A stretch of DNA of 43,717 nt from Gammaproteobacteria bacterium (GCA_024640825.1 JAHEEG010000014.1:1-43717), one strand, 5' to 3'; positions 1-8,175 are shown, counted from the stretch's first letter. Notes: generated by a model not told the origin, from the sequence alone. Numbers and translations are program-made.

Positions 1-1034
1 AAGGTGCCCAGCAATGTCGACTCTGCCATGAGGAGCAGAAATATGTGCCTCGGTCGCGCGCCCACCGAGCGCAGGATGGCCATCTCCCGGCGGCGCTCGT
101 TCAGACCGCTTAGAATCACTGTCATCATGCCGATCAGCCCTGTCAGCACTACCAGCGTGGATACGGCCAGCAGAGCCCGTTCCGCGAGGCCCACCAGGCC
201 CCATAGCTCCTGAAGCGCCACGCCGGGCAGAATCGCTGACAGAGGCTCCCGCGGGTACTCGTTGATTGCCCGCTGAATCTGCAGTGTGTGCGTCGGCTGC
301 GTCACGCCCAGCAGAAATGCGCTGATCTCCGCCGGCTCCGCAGCCAGTTCCACGTCCTCCGCTGCGCCAAGCCCTGGGTCCCCGTGGGTGGTGCCTTCCC
401 GACCCACATGAATAGCCTCGACGCCTTGCAAGCTGACGTGCACCGTGCGATCCACCGGCGTGCCCGTGGGCTCGAGAATCGCGACGATACGAAACGGTAG
501 ATCGTCGTGCTCGGTAAAACTGCCTTCCCCGGTGCCGTGAGCGATGATAATCGACTCGCCGATCTCATACTCCAGTTCTCTCGCCACGCTGTCACCCAGC
601 ACGGCTTCGAACTGCGCCAGGCTGAGCATCCCGTCGGCGGCGACAAGGTGGTCATCCGGACCGTACCGCAGGTGCTGAAAATATGCCTCATTGGTGCCCA
701 GTACCCGGAATCCACGGTGAGAATCGCCAAGAGACAGCGGTATCGACCAGTCCACCCAGGGGTGACGTGAAATCCGCTGGTACGAGTCCCAGCTGATATT
801 GTTGCTGGGATTGCCAATTCTGAATACGGAGTACAGAAGCAACTGCACCGAGCCTGCGCGCGGGCCAACGATGAGATCGGTACTGGACAGCGTGTTTAGA
901 AAACTCTCCCGGGTCTCCGTGCGCAGCTTCTCGACCCCCAGCAGCAGAAAAACGGCTACGGCGATGGACGTGATGGTGAGCACGACGCTGCCACTTCTGT
1001 TTGCTAGGCTCTTCAGCGCCATGCGGGTCAGCAT
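1..1034 (-). CDS. ABC transporter permease, FtsX/LolC-MacB type (3' end beyond window)
   Basis: Reading the minus strand from the ATG at 1034 gives an open frame of 344 codons that runs off the window start, so the C-terminus is missing. The layout is typical of FtsX-like permeases: an N-terminal membrane segment near residues 15-35, a large periplasmic region of about 220 residues, then a hydrophobic segment around residue 280 and the family-like stretch EMAILRSVGARP before the next helix. The start overlaps the stop of the ATP-binding gene by 7 bases, so the two are translationally coupled. LolCDE and MacB relatives use ATP hydrolysis in the cytoplasm to move lipids, lipoproteins or peptides outward by mechanotransmission. 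The substrate here cannot be read from sequence. Confidence 0.85.
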   Translation of the reverse strand, partial: MLTRMALKSLANRSGSVVLTITSIAVAVFLLLGVEKLRTETRESFLNTLSSTDLIVGPRAGSVQLLLYSVFRIGNPSNNISWDSYQRISRHPWVDWSIPLSLGDSHRGFRVLGTNEAYFQHLRYGPDDHLVAADGMLSLAQFEAVLGDSVARELEYEIGESIIIAHGTGEGSFTEHDDLPFRIVAILEPTGTPVDRTVHVSLQGVEAIHVGREGTTHGDPGLGAAEDVELAAEPAEISAFLLGVTQPTHTLQIQRAINEYPREPLSAILPGVALQELWGLVGLAERALLAVSTLVVLTGLIGMMTVILSGLNERRREMAILRSVGARPRHIFLLLMAESTLLGT

Positions 1035-1759
1035 GGTGTGGGCGCTGTCTGCGGACTGTCCTGAGGCCCGCGCAACTCCAGACGTTCCGGGAATCTTTCC
1101 TTGAGATCGCCATCGTGACTGACGAACAGCAGGCTGGCACCGGTGGTGCCGCACTCTTCGAAAAGCAGGTCGATAAATCGCTCACGGGCGATCGGGTCGA
1201 GGGCGGAGGTCGGTTCGTCGGCGATAATGAGCTCCGGTCGGCCGATGAGGGCTCGAGCTACGGCAACCCGCTGCTGCTGGCCGGCTGAAAGTTCGGACAC
1301 CCGGCGCTGATGGAAAAGGGATTCCGGCAGCTGCAGGCGCTTCAGCAGGCGTTCCGCTTCTGCCGATGGGCGGCGCGCGCCGCTGGCCGCTTCGACCGCT
1401 CGCCGTTTGCGTACGGGCGAGAACCGGCAGGGCAGCAGCACGTTTTCCACCAGCGAGAGATAGGGCACGAGGTTGAACATCTGGAAGACGAAACCGACGT
1501 GGTCGGCGCGAAAGCGGTCCCGCTGGCCCGCTGTCAGCGCGGCGAGGTCCTTGCCGAGCACCTCAACCCTGCCCGCCTCGGGTCTCAACAGCCCGCCTAT
1601 CAAGCTGATGAGGCTAGTTTTGCCGGTGCCGCTGGCACCCCGGATAAACAGCCGCTCGCCCGGTTCGATGGTCAGATTCAGGTCTTCCAGAATTGGCTGC
1701 GATTGATTGGGCCAGCTGAAGCTGACGCCGGTGAGACTTACCACAGCTTTTGCGGTCAA
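1028..1759 (-). CDS. ABC transporter ATP-binding protein, LolD/MacB family
   Basis: A 243-residue nucleotide-binding subunit. Walker A is GASGTGKTS at residues 41-49, the signature LSAGQ is at 157-161, Walker B LIIADE at 177-182, the D-loop SALD at 185-188 and the switch histidine in VSHD at 215. Length and the short signature region fit the LolD/MacB/FtsE group that pairs with FtsX-like permeases. A charged, alanine-rich stretch at about 115-135 looks like a small insertion between the Q-loop and the signature. The first codon is TTG at 1759 with only a weak purine stretch upstream, so the start is uncertain. No ATG lies nearby in frame. It overlaps the downstream permease and diverges from the peroxidase gene across about 89 bp. 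Confidence 0.88.
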   Translation of the reverse strand: MTAKAVVSLTGVSFSWPNQSQPILEDLNLTIEPGERLFIRGASGTGKTSLISLIGGLLRPEAGRVEVLGKDLAALTAGQRDRFRADHVGFVFQMFNLVPYLSLVENVLLPCRFSPVRKRRAVEAASGARRPSAEAERLLKRLQLPESLFHQRRVSELSAGQQQRVAVARALIGRPELIIADEPTSALDPIARERFIDLLFEECGTTGASLLFVSHDGDLKERFPERLELRGPQDSPQTAPTPC

Positions 1760-1791
1760 TATCAGACTCTCGTTGCTGAAAAGGTTCGGGC

Positions 1792-1820
1792 GTGACCGCT
1801 CAGCGTCGATGTCCTAGTAT
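1792..1820 (+). promoter_or_regulatory. Candidate sigma70 promoter of the glutathione peroxidase
   Basis: GTGACC at 1792-1797 (4/6 to the -35 consensus) and TAGTAT at 1815-1820 (4/6 to the -10 consensus) are separated by exactly 17 bp and lie 28 bp upstream of the start codon. This is a visual match only. The gap is short and shared with the divergent ABC operon. Confidence 0.35.
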
Positions 1821-1848
1821 CTTTGCTGTCAACCACGGGAGGTGACAC

Positions 1849-2328
1849 ATGTCTACTTTTCATGATCTCGAAATGAAATCCATCGACGGCGAGCTGGTGA
1901 AGTTTGGCGGCTTTGAGGGCCAGCTCTGTCTGGTGGTAAACGTTGCCAGTCGTTGAGGGCTGACGCCTCAGTACGCAGGTCTGCGTACCATACACGAAAA
2001 CTATTCCGATCGTGGCTTTACGGTGCTGGCGTTCCCCTGCAATCAGTTTGGTGCCCAGGAGCCGGGTACGGACGCGGAGATCCGCGAGTTCGCGGTGGGC
2101 AAGTACGCGGCCAACTTTCCCATGTTCAGCAAGGTGGAGGTAAATGGTCCCGGCGCTTGCCCGCTTTATCAGTACCTCAAAGCCGCGCGGCCTGACGAGG
2201 AGGGCAACGTCAATATTCCCTGGAACTTCACCAAGTTTCTCGTCGATGGTGAAGGAAGAGTTGTGGCGCGTTTTGCGCCCACAGTAACTCCGGAAGAAAT
2301 TGCCGAGACTCTGGAAGCGCTTTGCTGA
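1849..2328 (+). CDS. Glutathione peroxidase, selenocysteine-containing (TGA at 1954-1956 read as Sec)
   Basis: Translation from the ATG at 1849 (ribosome site GGGAGG at 1837-1842) gives a full-length peroxidase of 159 residues if the single internal TGA is read through. That TGA encodes residue 36 in NVASRUGLTPQY, exactly where the family carries its catalytic Cys or Sec. The rest of the catalytic tetrad is present: Gln66 in FPCNQFG and Trp125-Asn126 in PWNFTKFL. The length matches bacterial glutathione peroxidases. A perfect 7-bp stem with loop GGTC starts 14 bases after the TGA, where bacterial SECIS elements sit. The enzyme would reduce peroxides in the cytoplasm using thioredoxin or glutathione. 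Cys64 is the usual conserved FPCNQ cysteine and Cys159 is the last residue. A nonsense-mutated pseudogene is the alternative, but the hairpin and intact downstream frame argue against it. Confidence 0.9.
1971..1988 (+). promoter_or_regulatory. Bacterial SECIS-like stem-loop
   Basis: GTACGCA (1971-1977), loop GGTC (1978-1981) and TGCGTAC (1982-1988) form a perfect 7-bp stem. The apical loop begins 22 bases after the TGA, within the spacing known for bacterial SECIS elements, and has guanines in its first positions. The core GCAGGTCTGC is, from memory, the same as that at the tip of the E. coli fdhF SECIS. SelB would bind it and deliver Sec-tRNA. No selA, selB or selC lies in this window. Confidence 0.8.
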
Positions 2329-2404
2329 CCCGCGCGCTTTACCGGTTGCGGCGTTCCAGTGGAGAAAGATGGCCGTTGGCAGGGTCATTGCATAGCTCTG
2401 TCGC

Positions 2405-3244
2405 ATGAGCTGGCTGATTGCCACAGATCTGGATGGAACCCTGCTGGATGACCACTACGACCTGGTCGAGGCCGCCGCCGCCCTGGATAAGCAGGTTGCC
2501 ATGGGCCACGAAATCGCGCTTGCTTCCAGCAAGACCTTCAGCGAGATGCTGCAGTTGTCGGCGCTTTGCAGCCGCTCGCCCACTCTGATTTTTGAGAACG
2601 GCGCCGGGGTCGCGTGGCCCGAGCGGCTGTGGCGTAAGTCCGACGCCGGGCCCGTGCAGGACGGGTTCCGGATTCAGCTGCGCGGCGATGGCTACATGCG
2701 GTTGCGAGCCATGCTTCGCGGCTTGCGGCGAAGCAGCGGAGTGCGCTACCAGGGTTTTGCCGACATGTCCGTTGCCGAAGTTGCCGACCTCACCGGGCTG
2801 TCGATGGCGGGCGCTGCCCTCGCGCGGGAGCGTCAGGCCAGCGAACCGCTGCGCTGGCTGGACAGTCCTGAAGCTCTGCAGCGTTTTGAGCATTCGCTGC
2901 AGCAACGCGGTTATCGCCTCGTACAGGGGGGAAGATTTCACCACGTTATGCCGCGCACCGACAAAGCCTGTGCCGTCTCAGCGCTGGCGCGGCGCCTCGC
3001 CGAAATGCATGCCGCCAGAATCAGAGTGCTCTGCTGCGGTGACAGCGCTAACGACCGGGCCATGCTGCGCGGCGCCGATGTTGCCGTGGTTTTCCCGCGC
3101 CCGGACGGAAGCTTTCTGGTGCTTGATCATGATGGCCCGGCGGGTGATTCTGGCCCGGCGGCTGTGTTTCGCGCAGCGAGCGCTGGTGCCGACGCCTGGT
3201 CGCGGGCTGTGGCCGGTGCCTTGCGTCGATGCAGTTCGGCCTAA
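2405..3244 (+). CDS. Glucosyl/mannosyl-3-phosphoglycerate phosphatase, HAD superfamily
   Basis: A 279-residue HAD phosphatase of the MPGP type. Motif I is DLDGT with the nucleophile Asp8 and acid/base Asp10. The loop ALASSKT near residue 38 corresponds to motif II, and GDSAND at 212-217 is motif IV. The cap region lies between. It would dephosphorylate glucosyl-3-phosphoglycerate (or the mannosyl form) to the free glycosylglycerate in the cytoplasm. The next gene, 37 bp downstream on the same strand, is a glucosyl-3-phosphoglycerate synthase, which favours the glucosyl substrate. The start codon ATG at 2405 has no strong ribosome site, but motif I begins within eight residues, so the N-terminus cannot be much shorter. 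Confidence 0.88.
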   Translation: MSWLIATDLDGTLLDDHYDLVEAAAALDKQVAMGHEIALASSKTFSEMLQLSALCSRSPTLIFENGAGVAWPERLWRKSDAGPVQDGFRIQLRGDGYMRLRAMLRGLRRSSGVRYQGFADMSVAEVADLTGLSMAGAALARERQASEPLRWLDSPEALQRFEHSLQQRGYRLVQGGRFHHVMPRTDKACAVSALARRLAEMHAARIRVLCCGDSANDRAMLRGADVAVVFPRPDGSFLVLDHDGPAGDSGPAAVFRAASAGADAWSRAVAGALRRCSSA

Positions 3245-3281
3245 AGTTCGGCTGAAACCCGAGAGCCTGGAGGTACCGTCC

Positions 3282-4535
3282 GTGAGTGACTTTTTTCAGA
3301 ACGGCATTATTACGACCCTGCATAATCTTTCTCGAAGGCCTACCGAGGCGCTGCAGCAGGATCTGCTGCAGTTTTCGGCTCAGCGACCCATGGCGCTGGT
3401 GCTGCCCTGTCTTTATTCGGAGCTGCAGCACCCGGCTCTGTCCAGGATTCTGGACCAGTTGCAGCAGGTGCCTTATCTGTCCCAGATCGTGATAGGTCTC
3501 GACCGGGCCAGCGAGCGCGAATATCGGCATGCTCTGGCGTTCTTTTCCCGGCTGCCGCAACCCCATGCGGTGCTCTGGAATGACGGTCCGCGAATGCGCG
3601 TCATTCAGGACCGGCTTGCGGATCTGAAGCTGGCGCCCGCAGAGCTGGGCAAAGGCTGCAACGTCTGGTACTGCTTTGGCTATGTGCAGGCAACCGGGGT
3701 AGCCGACGCGGTGGCGCTGCACGATTGCGATATCACCACATACCATCGGGACATGCTTGCCCGGCTGCTCTATCCGGTCGCCAACCCGCAGTTCAACTAT
3801 CAGTTCTGCAAGGGTTATTACGCCCGAGTGGCGGAAAATCGGCTGAATGGTCGGGTCAGCCGGCTGCTGGTTTCGCCGCTCATTCGAACGCTGAAGAAAG
3901 TCTCTGGCGAGCATTCCTTTCTCAGCTATCTCGACAGCTTCAGGTACCCGCTGGCGGGAGAATTCTCCATGCGTATAGAGGTTCTCAAGGATCTGCGTAT
4001 CCCTTCCGACTGGGGGCTGGAGATTGGCGTGTTGTCCGAGGTCTATCGGAACTATTCCACCAACCGGCTGTGTCAGGTGGAGGTTGCTGACACCTACGAT
4101 CACAAGCACCAGGACCTTTCCTCCAACGACGAGACACGCGGGCTGTCACGCATGAGCCTGGATATCTCCAAATCGCTGTTCCGCAAGATGGCAACCTATG
4201 GCGCGGTTTTCGATCAGGCTACAGTTCGCTCGGTGAAAGCCGCTTACTTTCGTATTGCTCTGGATCTCATTGAGTCTTACAGCAACGACGCGCTCATGAA
4301 TGGCCTGCATCTCGATCGCCATAAAGAGGAGCATGCCGTTGAGCTTTTTGCTCGCAATATTCTCAAGGCCGGCGAATCGTTTCTCGAAGGCGGTGACGAG
4401 TCGCCCTTCATTCCGGCATGGAATCGAGTGACCAGCGTGTACCAGGACGTTTTTGCGGATCTTGTCGCGGCGGTCGATGCCGATACCCGCGAGTTCGGTC
4501 CGACCTCGGCGCAGGACCGGGCGGTCATCGGCTGA
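3282..4535 (+). CDS. Glucosyl-3-phosphoglycerate synthase, GT81-type glycosyltransferase
   Basis: The 417-residue protein starts at GTG 3282 with GGAGG 8 bases upstream. The same frame is open further upstream, but that part is an out-of-frame shadow of the phosphatase. It begins with a nucleotide-sugar fold strand (MALVLPCLYSEL, about residues 37-48) and has an acidic HDCDI motif at 147-151 that fits the metal/UDP-binding DxD of GT-A enzymes. The conserved GKGCNVWYCFGY stretch precedes it at 123-134. Family members join glucose from an NDP-glucose donor to 3-phosphoglycerate, the first step of glucosylglycerate synthesis, an osmolyte that accumulates under salt or nitrogen stress. The phosphatase upstream would complete the pathway. 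Mannosyl specificity cannot be excluded from sequence alone. Confidence 0.85.
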   Translation: MSDFFQNGIITTLHNLSRRPTEALQQDLLQFSAQRPMALVLPCLYSELQHPALSRILDQLQQVPYLSQIVIGLDRASEREYRHALAFFSRLPQPHAVLWNDGPRMRVIQDRLADLKLAPAELGKGCNVWYCFGYVQATGVADAVALHDCDITTYHRDMLARLLYPVANPQFNYQFCKGYYARVAENRLNGRVSRLLVSPLIRTLKKVSGEHSFLSYLDSFRYPLAGEFSMRIEVLKDLRIPSDWGLEIGVLSEVYRNYSTNRLCQVEVADTYDHKHQDLSSNDETRGLSRMSLDISKSLFRKMATYGAVFDQATVRSVKAAYFRIALDLIESYSNDALMNGLHLDRHKEEHAVELFARNILKAGESFLEGGDESPFIPAWNRVTSVYQDVFADLVAAVDADTREFGPTSAQDRAVIG

Positions 4536-4549
4536 CATTCAGCTGTCAG
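4532..4549. terminator. Stem-loop between convergent genes, possible bidirectional terminator
   Basis: CTGACA and TGTCAG form a perfect 6-bp stem around a 6-base loop, spanning the stop codons of both convergent genes. There is no T-tract on either strand, so intrinsic termination is only a possibility. Confidence 0.3.
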
Positions 4550-6261
4550 CAGCCGACGTCCAGCCACAGCACCTGAAAGGGCTTCAGCGGTAGCAGCGGT
4601 TCCACTTCGATGGTATTTCCGGTCAGAAGATCCATGTAGTTACCCGGCGCCAGGTCGTCTTTCTCCAGCCTCAGGTCCTGCGCGACGCTGGAAAGCGAAG
4701 CGACGACCAGCACCCTCTGACCGGGGGCGCTGCGTTCCAGGGCGAAAGCCGATGCCGGCATATCCAGCACGCGCTGCGGGTATTCGGGAGAGAATGCACG
4801 GATGCTGGCGCGTCGCCTCAGCATATTTTTGAAAGCCGCCATCACGTGGTACTGGGGGGAGTAAGGATCCTCCAAGCTCGCCTGCAGGGCCTGCAGTTCC
4901 CAGCGCCCGCGATTGATAGAGCGGGTTCGCCCCGTCTGCTCTACGCCCAGCAGGTCGTTTTCCGACGCCAGCAGGCTGTGAATGTAGATCGCGGGAATGC
5001 CCTGGAACGCCAGCAGCAGCGCATGTGCTGCAAGGTATCGTGGCAGGTCGTTCAGCGAACCGCCGAAGGCCGAAAACAACGAGATGTTGATTTCGTACGG
5101 CGTCTCGATACCGGGCGACACTTCCCGCAGGGTCACGAAGCCGCCGCGCTCGTGCATGCGCTCTACCAGCGCCTGTACGCGGTCCGCCGGCATGAGTCCT
5201 TCCAGGGGGCGCAGGCCGATGCCGTCGTGGGATGCAATGAAGTTCAGATAGCCGGCGCCGTCCGGCGGCGGATCCAGCGCCCGGGCCCAGGTGGTCAGAT
5301 AGCTGGCGTCCTCGAACACGTAGCTGTAGAGCAGCAGCGGTGCCAGGCTGAACTGGTACACGATGTGGGCTTCGTCTGCGCTGCCGAAATAGCTGACGTT
5401 TTCCTCGTGGGGGACGTTGGTTTCCGAGACCAGGCGTACTTCCTGTCCGGCAATTTCCAGCAGCAGGCGCAGAATCTTAACCACCAGATGTGTCTCGCGC
5501 AGGTGCAGGCAGGTTGTTCCCAGGGTCTTCCACAGATAAGCCACCGCATCCAACCTGATATAGCGGGCGCCGTGCTCGACGTAGCGGAACAGGATGTCGA
5601 CCATTTCCGCCAGAACCTCGGGATTGCTGAAGTCGAGGTCCACCTGGTCTTCGCTGAATGTGGTCCACACCTGCTTTATGCCGCGGTACGTGTGCACGTT
5701 TGTTATGAGCGGGGTGTTGCGCGGGCGGGTGACCTTTGAGACGTCAGCGACCGGGCCAACGGTGATGAAATAGCCGCGCCCGGGTTCGCGGTCGCTGATG
5801 AAATCGGCGAACCAAAGGCTCTCCCGGGAACAGTGGTTGATCACCAGATCTATCATCAATCGGAAGTCGCCTGCCAGACGCTGCACGTCGTCCCAGTCTC
5901 CCAGATCGGAGTCCACGCCGCGGAAATCGATAACGGCAAACCCGTCGTCGGATGACGAGGGAAAAAAGGGCAAAACGTGTACGCTGCTGAAGCCATCCTC
6001 GAGATGCTCGAGGAGAAATTTTCTCAGCGTCTGCAGCGGCGCAACCCCGGGCTCTTTGATGCTGTTGGCATAGCTGATCAGCATGATCTCGCCGGCCGAA
6101 AGGGCGGCCGGGCTGCCAGCGGGTTTCATGTGCCGGGCACGCGCCAGAAGCCGTTCGCCCAGGTCGGCGGCTACAGCCTCGCCGTATAGCTCCGTGAGCA
6201 TCTCACGCAGCCGCGCACGGCTGGTTTGCAGGGCCGCGGAGGTTGGCCTTTGCATGTCCAT
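4546..6261 (-). CDS. Glucosylglycerate phosphorylase, YcjM-like GH13_18
   Basis: A 571-residue GH13 enzyme with the family catalytic triad: nucleophile Asp238 in RYIRLDAV, acid/base Glu280 in LVSETNVPHEEN and transition-state Asp346 in ASHDGIG. The substrate region FPSSSDDGFAVIDF (about 100-113) and INH at 141-143 are typical of subfamily 18. Length and motifs match E. coli YcjM, a glucosylglycerate phosphorylase, better than the roughly 500-residue sucrose phosphorylases. YcjM-type enzymes split 2-O-glucosylglycerate with phosphate to glucose-1-phosphate and glycerate. It converges on a glucosylglycerate synthesis pair with a 10-bp gap, which supports that substrate over sucrose. The start is ATG 6261, with a second ATG at 6255. 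Confidence 0.85.
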   Translation of the reverse strand: MDMQRPTSAALQTSRARLREMLTELYGEAVAADLGERLLARARHMKPAGSPAALSAGEIMLISYANSIKEPGVAPLQTLRKFLLEHLEDGFSSVHVLPFFPSSSDDGFAVIDFRGVDSDLGDWDDVQRLAGDFRLMIDLVINHCSRESLWFADFISDREPGRGYFITVGPVADVSKVTRPRNTPLITNVHTYRGIKQVWTTFSEDQVDLDFSNPEVLAEMVDILFRYVEHGARYIRLDAVAYLWKTLGTTCLHLRETHLVVKILRLLLEIAGQEVRLVSETNVPHEENVSYFGSADEAHIVYQFSLAPLLLYSYVFEDASYLTTWARALDPPPDGAGYLNFIASHDGIGLRPLEGLMPADRVQALVERMHERGGFVTLREVSPGIETPYEINISLFSAFGGSLNDLPRYLAAHALLLAFQGIPAIYIHSLLASENDLLGVEQTGRTRSINRGRWELQALQASLEDPYSPQYHVMAAFKNMLRRRASIRAFSPEYPQRVLDMPASAFALERSAPGQRVLVVASLSSVAQDLRLEKDDLAPGNYMDLLTGNTIEVEPLLPLKPFQVLWLDVGC

Positions 6262-6421
6262 GGCGTTACCCCAGCGAGCCCGGGGAAGGCAGGTCGACCG
6301 GCATTTGCGCTATCTTGGTGCGAATGCGCACGATGTCAGGGCGCTGCGCCTGTCGATCTTGGTGAACGCAGAGTGTTGCCTGCGCCAGCTCGGGACACAC
6401 AGGTCTGGTGGTCTGTTTTTT

Positions 6422-6442
6422 GCAATTTGCAATTTGCAATTT
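6422..6442. repeat. 7-bp tandem repeat, three copies of GCAATTT
   Basis: Three perfect copies of GCAATTT lie head to tail, followed by a partial fourth copy (GC). They sit in the AT-richest part of the intergenic region and overlap the candidate -35 element of the symporter promoter. Confidence 0.8.
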
Positions 6443-6456
6443 GCTCACGCTATGAG
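6427..6456 (+). promoter_or_regulatory. Candidate promoter for the sodium:solute symporter
   Basis: TTGCAA at 6427-6432 and TATGAG at 6451-6456 are separated by 18 bp. The -35 element lies inside the GCAATTT tandem repeat. The match is modest and visual only. Confidence 0.3.
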
Positions 6457-6465
6457 TGCCGTATC

Positions 6466-6501
6466 CATGACTGGAACCATGACCGGAAACATGACCAGAA
6501 C
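6466..6501. repeat. 12-bp imperfect tandem repeat, three copies
   Basis: CATGACTGGAAC, CATGACCGGAAA and CATGACCAGAAC follow each other without gaps, just downstream of the candidate -10 element. Copies spaced at 12 bp could be regulator binding sites or simple replication slippage. Confidence 0.75.
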
Positions 6502-6567
6502 CAAGCCTGGATGCTTTTCTAAACTTTTCCAACCCGCATCATACATATTGCATGCCAAGGTGGGTTG

Positions 6568-8175
6568 ATGCAGTTGATCGACTGGCTTGTCGTAGGTTTC
6601 TACATGCTGCTGATGCTGACGCTGGCCGCCCTGATCGGCCGTGGTCAGCGCAACACGTCGGACTACTATCTTGGCGCCAACCGAATAAGCGCTCTCAGCC
6701 TTGCCTCGTCTACCATAGCCACCCAATGCTCCACTAATAGCCTGCTCGGCGCGCCCGCTTTCGTTGGTTTCACGCTCGGTGGCGGCCTGCTCTGGCTGCA
6801 GTACGAGCTTGCGGTTCCTCTCGCCATGCTTGCGCTGATCTATCTGCTCACGCCTATCCGGAGATTGGGCGTGATCTCGGTCTACGAGTTCCTCGAGCGG
6901 CGCCTCGGTCCGGCGGCCCGTCTTGTCGCCAGCGGCAGTTTTCAGATCTTCCGCGGCGTGGCCACAGGGGTCACCGTCTATGGGGTCGCGCTGGTGCTCA
7001 CCCTCATCATGGAAATCACCTTTACCCAGGCGGTGCTTCTGATGATGGGCGTCACCATCGCCTACGACGTGCTTGGTGGCATGCGCGCGGTGGTCTTCAG
7101 CGATGTGGTGCAGCTGGTGCTGCTGACCGGTGCTGTCGTGGTGAGTCTCTGCCTGCTTGGCCTCCAGGTTGGGGGCTTTGCCCCGTTCTTCGACCAGCGC
7201 ACCGATACGCTCAGTGACCAGTGGGGGCTGACTGGCGGCTCAGACTATGGTTTCTGGCCCATGCTGATTGGCGGGTTTTTCCTCTACGCCGCCTACTACG
7301 GTTGCGACCAAAGTCAGGCTCAGCGGGTGCTCTCTGCCCGGTCCGAATCCGATACCCAGCGCGTCCTGGTCTACAACGGCATTTTGCGATTCCCTCTTGT
7401 CTTCGGCTACTGCCTGCTGGGTCTCGGCCTGGCCGCATATGCTGCAACGGACCCGACCTTCGTGGCCTCGCTTCCCCGCAGCGAGTCAGGAATGCCCAAC
7501 TACAACCTCGCCTACCCGTTCTACGTCCTGGAGCATTTCGCGCCTGGATTCGTGGGGTTGGTGATGGTGGGCATCTTTGCGGCGGCCATGTCTTCCATCG
7601 ATTCGTCCATAAACTCGCTTTCCGCGGCGACGGTGGAGGACTTCCTGCATCGATTCCGGCGGCTTTCGGAACGGCAGCTTTTCGTTGCGTCCAAGCTTAC
7701 TACGCTGTTCTGGGGTGGGTTTGCAGTGGCCTTCTCTTATCAGGTAGAGCGGATCGCACCAACGGTTCTGGAAGCCATCAACAAGATCGGTTCGATGGTC
7801 AATGGGCCTTTGCTTGCCCTGTTCACCCTCGCTCTGCTGGCGCCTAAGGTCGGACAGGTTCGAGCCATAGTCGGGTTTTTTGTCGGCGTGGCCGGGAACT
7901 TTGTGCTTTGGCAGGGTTTCCCCGGCGTTTCCTGGTTGTGGTGGAACGTTTTCGGCTTCATAACTGCCATTGGTGTGACGGTACTCTGTGTCGTTCCCTC
8001 GTTCATTCGGTCGAAGGCAGGGGTTTCTAATTCGGAAGCGTCACAGAATCGGCCGCTGATCGGGCTTTCTCTGGCGCGCGTTGCGGTGCCTACCAGGCTG
8101 CAGGGCGCGCTGCTCTTGATGGCGGTGCTGATCTTTCTGATATGTCTAGCGCTTGATCAGATCACGCCGGTGTGA
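6568..8175 (+). CDS. Sodium:solute symporter (SSS/SLC5 family)
   Basis: A 535-residue, strongly hydrophobic protein with about 13-14 membrane segments. Early on it has the pattern GRGQRNTSDYYLGAN, typical of SSS proteins at the end of the first helix, and later the family-like stretch AMSSIDSSINSLSA. I chose the ATG at 6568, which has AAGG at 6557-6560, over the TTG directly before it. SSS proteins import sugars, amino acids or other small solutes with sodium. The gene diverges from the glucosylglycerate phosphorylase across a shared regulatory region, so a sugar or glucosylglycerate-like substrate is the best guess, but the sequence does not prove it. Confidence 0.88.
   Translation: MQLIDWLVVGFYMLLMLTLAALIGRGQRNTSDYYLGANRISALSLASSTIATQCSTNSLLGAPAFVGFTLGGGLLWLQYELAVPLAMLALIYLLTPIRRLGVISVYEFLERRLGPAARLVASGSFQIFRGVATGVTVYGVALVLTLIMEITFTQAVLLMMGVTIAYDVLGGMRAVVFSDVVQLVLLTGAVVVSLCLLGLQVGGFAPFFDQRTDTLSDQWGLTGGSDYGFWPMLIGGFFLYAAYYGCDQSQAQRVLSARSESDTQRVLVYNGILRFPLVFGYCLLGLGLAAYAATDPTFVASLPRSESGMPNYNLAYPFYVLEHFAPGFVGLVMVGIFAAAMSSIDSSINSLSAATVEDFLHRFRRLSERQLFVASKLTTLFWGGFAVAFSYQVERIAPTVLEAINKIGSMVNGPLLALFTLALLAPKVGQVRAIVGFFVGVAGNFVLWQGFPGVSWLWWNVFGFITAIGVTVLCVVPSFIRSKAGVSNSEASQNRPLIGLSLARVAVPTRLQGALLLMAVLIFLICLALDQITPV

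Larger units (their letters stand above)
6262..6567. other. Divergent intergenic region between phosphorylase and symporter
   Basis: About 306 bp with no supportable gene. The downstream half holds an AT-rich 7-bp tandem repeat, a candidate promoter and a 12-bp tandem repeat, described separately. It must carry control signals for both divergent genes. The half next to the phosphorylase shows nothing I can name. Confidence 0.6.

Noticed and set aside
1849-2328. Peroxidase as a pseudogene or as a short protein starting downstream of the TGA
   Set aside because: The stop codon sits on the catalytic position, both flanks are intact and in the same frame, and a SECIS-like hairpin is correctly spaced. 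A downstream start would remove the active site.
2592-3281. Upstream extension of the glycosyltransferase reading frame
   Set aside because: This part is the phosphatase gene read in another frame. The product looks low-complexity, and the GTG at 3282 has a proper ribosome site.
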